A model generated the notes under the pieces. It was not told the DNA's origin. It saw only the letters and a list, made by a program, of their open reading frames with translations, and did no database searches. A stretch of 35,004 nucleotides of DNA, taken from contig CACCFV010000008.1 in NCBI GenBank assembly GCA_902544985.1, positions 1 to 35,004 on the forward strand, in the 5' to 3' direction. The position numbers and the translations under genes are program-made. Within the stretch, counting starts at the first letter, position 1, and each line of letters begins with the position of its first letter. This DNA is from an uncultured Pelagibacteraceae bacterium. GTDB taxonomy: Bacteria; Pseudomonadota; Alphaproteobacteria; Pelagibacterales; Pelagibacteraceae. Of the stretch, positions 31,252 through 35,004 are shown in pieces.

Positions 31252-32136
31252 TTAACGGTTGTTAATAAAATCATTAATGTAATCTGTAAGATTAATCTTT
31301 CCAAAATATTTATATACTTTATTCGATAAATTCATATTTGTTAGTGCAGATGCATATCTTTCTCCAGGCCTCTTTTTTAAATACCTAACTTTAGATTTAA
31401 ACATTTTTGCAACCTCATTTATTGAATAACTTTTTTTACTAGAAATACTATAGTGCCTTGATAAATTTTTTTTCCAAGCTAAATAACAAACTTTTACAGT
31501 ATCATCTATATGAGTAAACCTTCTTGTCTGAGATCCAGGTTTTACAATTGGCAGTGGTTTTTTGTTTTTATAAGCCTCTTCGAATATTCCAATAACAGTT
31601 GACATTTTTCCTTTTGATATTTGTTTTGGACCGTAGACATTATAAAAATAGATAACCTCAAATTTAAAATTATACCATTTTTTTAAATTTTCTAAGAGTT
31701 CAAGATTTTTAGCTTTAGTAAATGCATAAGGTGATAAATTTCTATCATTTCCTTTATTGCCTAACGATGCTGATGTAGCTGAATAAATTAATCTTATTTT
31801 ATTTTTCAAACAAAAATTAAAAACCGAATGGGTTCCTACAGTATTAGAATCTATACACTCATTCATATTCAAAAAGCTTTGATATATTCTTGCAAACTCA
31901 CCAAAATGAAAAACTGTTTGGATTTTTTCTGGTTTTTTTATTATTTTAAATATGTCCTTAGTATTTGCATTAATATAATTTATTCTTTTATCCTTTAAAT
32001 GATTTTTTTTAAAACCTGAGGAATAATTATCAATACTTATCAGATTATACTTTGTTTTTTTTATTAAATAACTAATCAAATTCGATCCAACAAAGCCAGC
32101 TCCTCCAGTAACAATTATAGAATTCTTTTTAACCAT
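31252..32136 (-). CDS. NAD-dependent epimerase/dehydratase (GalE-like)
   Basis: This 294-residue extended short-chain dehydrogenase probably acts on a nucleotide sugar. The NAD loop is VTGGAGFVGSN at residues 10-20. The catalytic Ser/Tyr/Lys are read from YSATSASLGNKGNDRNLSPY followed by AFTKAK (YxxxK). GERYASALTNMNLS at the C-terminus resembles UDP-glucose 4-epimerase-like members. It is convergent with tauC (3 nt between stops) and divergent from the Ldh2-type gene across 82 bp. It is functionally unrelated to the taurine genes and may serve surface polysaccharides. The exact sugar is not predictable. Confidence 0.85.
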   Translation of the reverse strand: MVKKNSIIVTGGAGFVGSNLISYLIKKTKYNLISIDNYSSGFKKNHLKDKRINYINANTKDIFKIIKKPEKIQTVFHFGEFARIYQSFLNMNECIDSNTVGTHSVFNFCLKNKIRLIYSATSASLGNKGNDRNLSPYAFTKAKNLELLENLKKWYNFKFEVIYFYNVYGPKQISKGKMSTVIGIFEEAYKNKKPLPIVKPGSQTRRFTHIDDTVKVCYLAWKKNLSRHYSISSKKSYSINEVAKMFKSKVRYLKKRPGERYASALTNMNLSNKVYKYFGKINLTDYINDFINNR

Positions 32137-32218
32137 TTGAAAAATTTAATCTCTTAATCATTTGTTGTTTGATTAATTAAAACTATTATTAAAATAAGAT
32201 TGTAATATATTAAATTTA

Positions 32219-33223
32219 ATGAAACTCCAACAATTAAAAAGAATTGTTAAAAAAATATTTATCAGTCATGGATTATCTAATAATCATGCAATAATTTCTA
32301 CTAATGCTTTAGTCAATGCAGAATTGGTTGGTGCATATGGTCATGGTCTTTCAAGACTAAAAATGTACTGCGATCGAATTTCAAAAAAAGTAATCAATCC
32401 AAAACCTAAAATAAAAATTAAAAAAATTTCTCAATCAATTTCACATATTGATGCCAATGATAGTATAGGGTTTGTTGCAGCTGATATAGCTATTAAAAAG
32501 GCTATTTTAAATGCCAAAAAAACTGGAATAGGTTTAGTTGCTGTTAGAAACAGTGGTCATTATGGTCTCTCTGGTTATTACGCTGAGCAAGCTGTAAAAA
32601 AAAATTTAGTTACAATGATTTATACTAATGCACCGCCAGCTATAGCTCCGCACGGATCAATTAAAAGTTTATTTGGTACCAATCCTATTTGTTTTGGAAC
32701 TCCCAGTGGATCAAAGGCACCCTTTATTTTTGATACGTCAATCTCAATGATAAACAGGGGTAAGATCAGATTTGCATCAAAAAATAATCAGAAGCTACCA
32801 ATCGGTGTTGCCTTAGATAAGTTTGGTAAACCAACAACTGATGCAAATAAAGCTCTCAAAGGTGTTCAGTTGCCAATAGCAGGATTTAGAGGTTCAGGAT
32901 TAGCGTGGATGGTTGATATATTAAGTGGTGTTTTAACAGGTGGTAATCACGCTGGCAGAGTTAAAGATCCTTTTGAAGATTTTAGTGGACCACAAAATAT
33001 TGGGCATTTATTCATCACATTTAAAACAAATTTGTTTGTAAAAGATTATAACAACAGAATTAGAGACAATATAAAAAAAGTAAAACGATTACCTAAAGTT
33101 AAAGGAGTAAAAGAAATAATGTATCCAGGACAAAATAAATATAAAAGATACAAAATCAATTTAAATAAAGAAATTAAAATTTCTAAAATTATCGAAGAAG
33201 AATTAGAAATACTTAAAAAATAG
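32219..33223 (+). CDS. Ldh2-type 2-hydroxyacid dehydrogenase (malate/lactate/sulfolactate family)
   Basis: This NAD(P)-dependent dehydrogenase of the malate/L-lactate/sulfolactate family has 334 residues, near the usual length. Motifs in order are AYGHGLSRLKMY (about 38-49), VAVRNSGHYGLSGYYAEQA (about 107-125), SLFGTNPICFGTP, PIGVALDKFGKPTTDANKAL and GFRGSGLAWMVDILSGVLTGG. The family includes ComC/SlcC (R)-sulfolactate dehydrogenases. Because an HpsN-like gene and a Pta-like gene follow in the same direction, with the taurine operon nearby, a C3-sulfonate substrate such as sulfolactate is attractive but unproven. Lactate or malate remain open. The stop is 2 nt before the next start. Confidence 0.82.
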   Translation: MKLQQLKRIVKKIFISHGLSNNHAIISTNALVNAELVGAYGHGLSRLKMYCDRISKKVINPKPKIKIKKISQSISHIDANDSIGFVAADIAIKKAILNAKKTGIGLVAVRNSGHYGLSGYYAEQAVKKNLVTMIYTNAPPAIAPHGSIKSLFGTNPICFGTPSGSKAPFIFDTSISMINRGKIRFASKNNQKLPIGVALDKFGKPTTDANKALKGVQLPIAGFRGSGLAWMVDILSGVLTGGNHAGRVKDPFEDFSGPQNIGHLFITFKTNLFVKDYNNRIRDNIKKVKRLPKVKGVKEIMYPGQNKYKRYKINLNKEIKISKIIEEELEILKK

Positions 33224-33225
33224 TT

Positions 33226-34137
33226 ATGCTTTCAAATAAAGAAATTGTTGTTCCTAATAATCTATTGAATGCAGCACTTAAAAATAAAGGAGTAAAAGCT
33301 GGTATTGTTAATGCTGGAAAACCATTGCCAATGCTATCTGTTCAAGATGCAGTTAAAGAAAATTTAATTGATCCAATTTTTATAGGAGATGAAAAAGAAA
33401 TTATTAAATGTGCTGAAGATATTAAGTGGGATATTTCAAAATATGAAATAATAAATGAACCAGTTGAAAATAATACAGCAGGTATAGCTGCAAAACTTGC
33501 TAGTGAAGGAAAAATTAAAATTATAGTTAAAGGTCACATCCATACAGATATCTTGATGAAAGAAGTTTTAAAAAGAGAATACAACTTATTAGGCAAAACA
33601 AGACTAAGTCATATATGGCACATGACTTTAGAAAAAGATGATAAACCTTTAATAATTACAGATGGCGCTTTAAATGTTTTGCCAAATGTAAAAACCAAAA
33701 TGCATATCTTAAAAAACGTGATTAATTTTTCTCACAGAATTGGAATTGAAAGACCAAAAATTGCAGTGTTATCTGCAACAGAGGAAGTTTTAGACAGTGT
33801 TCCAAGTTCAAAAGAGGCTGAGGAAATTACAAACCTGGCAAAGAAAGAAAATTTAAGTGCAGATGTATTTGGACCTTTAGCTTTTGATAATAGTATTTCA
33901 AAAAAATCTGCAACTATTAAAGGTATAAAAAATGATGTTGCAGGAATTGCAGATGTTTTATTGGTACCTAGTGTTGAAACAGGCAATGCATTAGTAAAGA
34001 TGTTAATCTATTTTAGTGGCGCATGTGCTGCTGGAGTAGTTGTAGGTGGTAAAGTACCTGTAGTGATAACTAGTCGTTCAGATGAAGCACCTGCTAGATT
34101 AGCTTCGATTGCTGCAGCTGTAGTTGCATTAGATTAA
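33226..34137 (+). CDS. pta: phosphate acetyl/butyryltransferase family protein
   Basis: This Pta/Ptb-fold acyltransferase of 303 residues moves an acyl group between phosphate and CoA. Family features are GIVNAGKPLPMLSVQDAV, VKGHIHTDILMKEVLKRE, AVLSATEEVLDSVPSSKEAE, LLVPSVETGNALVKMLIYFSG and the C-terminal VVITSRSDEAPARLASIAAA. This short single-domain form is the one often found with xsc in sulfonate degraders, where it converts the acetyl phosphate from sulfoacetaldehyde to acetyl-CoA. No xsc is in the window. It starts 2 nt after the dehydrogenase stop, suggesting one transcript. A butyryl or propionyl specificity is not excluded. Confidence 0.85.
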   Translation: MLSNKEIVVPNNLLNAALKNKGVKAGIVNAGKPLPMLSVQDAVKENLIDPIFIGDEKEIIKCAEDIKWDISKYEIINEPVENNTAGIAAKLASEGKIKIIVKGHIHTDILMKEVLKREYNLLGKTRLSHIWHMTLEKDDKPLIITDGALNVLPNVKTKMHILKNVINFSHRIGIERPKIAVLSATEEVLDSVPSSKEAEEITNLAKKENLSADVFGPLAFDNSISKKSATIKGIKNDVAGIADVLLVPSVETGNALVKMLIYFSGACAAGVVVGGKVPVVITSRSDEAPARLASIAAAVVALD

Positions 34138-34200
34138 ATGTTTGATTGCATTAAAACTATATTTGTCTTAAATAGCTACAAATTATAGAATTTATTAATG

Positions 34201-35004
34201 GCAATTACTTATTTAAAAAAATCTCCAAAAACATCGTCAACTGACGATAATAAGACAACTGGAATAGTTCAAGATTTACTAAAAAATATCGAAACAACAA
34301 AAGAACAAGGCTGCATCGATTTAACTAAAAAATTCGACAAATATGATGGTGACATCATAGTGTCAAAAGACAAAATTGAGGAAATTAAAAAAACTTTAGA
34401 TCAAAAAACCAAAGATGATATTCAATTTTCATTTGATCGTGTTAGAAAATTTGCTGAAGCACAATTAAAAAATTATGGGCAAGACTTTGAAGTAGAGCTT
34501 TCTGATGGTTTGTATGCGGGTCAAAAATTAGTACCTGTAAATACAGCAGGTTGCTACATTCCAGGCGGTAGATATGCTCACATTGCATCTGCTGTAATGA
34601 GTGTAACTACTGCAAAAGTTGCTGGAGTAAAAAATATTATTGCGTGTAGTCCTCCTAAAGAAGGTGTTGGTGCCCACCCTACTATTGTATACACGGCTGA
34701 TCTTTGCGGTGCAGATGTTATCTTAAATTTAGGTGGTGTTCCTGCAATTGCAGCAATGACCAATGGATTATTTAAAAATCCTCCTGCAGATATTATAGTT
34801 GGCCCAGGAAATCAATTTGTAGCTGAGGCTAAAAGAATTTTATATGGAAAAGTTGGTATTGATCTATTTGCAGGACCAACTGAAATAGGAATTATAGCAG
34901 ATGCTAAAGCTGATCCAGAAATTGTTGCGGTAGATTTAGTTGGGCAGGCTGAGCATGGATATAATTCGCCTTGTTGGCTTTATACAACTAGTAAAGAATT
35001 AGCT
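34201..35004 (+). CDS. histidinol-dehydrogenase homologue of the sulfopropanediol dehydrogenase (HpsN) type, 3' end beyond window
   Basis: The first 268 residues of a zinc/NAD dehydrogenase are visible, open at the window end. TAGCYIPGGRYAHIASAVMS, VTTAKVAGVKNIIACSPP, GAHPTIVYTADLCGADVIL, LGGVPAIAAMTNGLF, VGPGNQFVAEAKRILYG and DLFAGPTEIG are the HisD fold. The zinc-ligand region is GQAEHGYNSP, with the Gln and His found in HisD. The YAHIAS and AEHGYNSP forms, and the sulfonate neighbours, point to the HpsN branch (2,3-dihydroxypropane-1-sulfonate to sulfolactate) rather than biosynthetic HisD. That assignment is from motif memory and context. No Shine-Dalgarno is obvious before the ATG, which follows 63 bp of noncoding DNA. 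Confidence 0.78.

Overview
The window looks like the chromosome of a SAR11 / Pelagibacterales-type marine alphaproteobacterium. The DNA is very AT-rich, genes are small and packed (many 4-nt ATGA overlaps or gaps under 10 nt), Lys/Asn/Ile codons dominate, and the gene content fits: taurine uptake and catabolism, a dimethylglycine-dehydrogenase-family demethylase, basic amino-acid ABC uptake and aminolipid acyltransferases. The assignment rests on composition and gene content only; no rRNA or marker search was possible.

Layout. (1) 1-3260: end of a surface-polysaccharide region with a dTDP-rhamnose operon on the minus strand (rfbB-rfbA-rfbC, the last cut by the window edge) and a divergent family-2 glycosyltransferase. 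(2) 3263-7463: a methylthioadenosine salvage and polyamine block, with apt divergent from a translationally coupled mtnP-mtnA-aldolase-speDE operon. The aldolase keeps FucA-type catalytic residues, which suggests the DHAP shunt rather than the classical methionine cycle. (3) 7525-9764: a polar amino-acid ABC uptake operon (binding protein and two permeases) with no ATPase gene in the window. (4) 9980-16032: a UMF1-type MFS transporter, a GDPD-like phosphodiesterase, a secreted PhoX-like protein and an OlsB-like/PlsC-like acyltransferase pair. The phosphatase and acyltransferases are divergent across a 505-bp leader with repeats that could be PhoB boxes. This reads as a phosphorus-limitation region. 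(5) 16129-19844: LysE exporter, then a quinone/electrophile-type cluster (pirin, azoreductase, an unlisted 56-codon ORF and an HxlR regulator with a palindromic operator), followed by a repeat-rich tRNA-Met locus carrying a partial tRNA copy and four copies of an attachment-site-like motif. (6) 19936-21507: two paralogous small tail-anchored proteins divergent from an unfamiliar regulator with two winged-helix domains, separated by a pair of 22-bp direct repeats. (7) 21547-31248: a BASS transporter, then a taurine block: taurine-pyruvate aminotransferase, alanine dehydrogenase and a DMGDH-like enzyme on the minus strand, and tauA, tauB and an unusually long tauC on the plus strand. (8) 31252-35004: a nucleotide-sugar epimerase, then an Ldh2-type dehydrogenase, a Pta-type acyltransferase and a histidinol-dehydrogenase homologue of the HpsN type (cut by the window end), suggesting C3-sulfonate use beside taurine use.

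How it fits together. Polyamine synthesis by SpeDE releases methylthioadenosine. MtnP splits this into adenine (recycled by Apt) and methylthioribose-1-phosphate, which MtnA and the aldolase turn into DHAP and a methylthio-aldehyde. Taurine is imported by TauABC and deaminated by the aminotransferase with pyruvate as acceptor, and alanine dehydrogenase regenerates pyruvate and releases ammonium. Sulfoacetaldehyde acetyltransferase (Xsc), the expected next enzyme, is not in the window, but a Pta-family protein that could use its product is. The least explained parts are the att-like repeat cluster at tRNA-Met, the double winged-helix regulator with its divergent small membrane proteins, and the leader between the phosphatase and acyltransferase genes.
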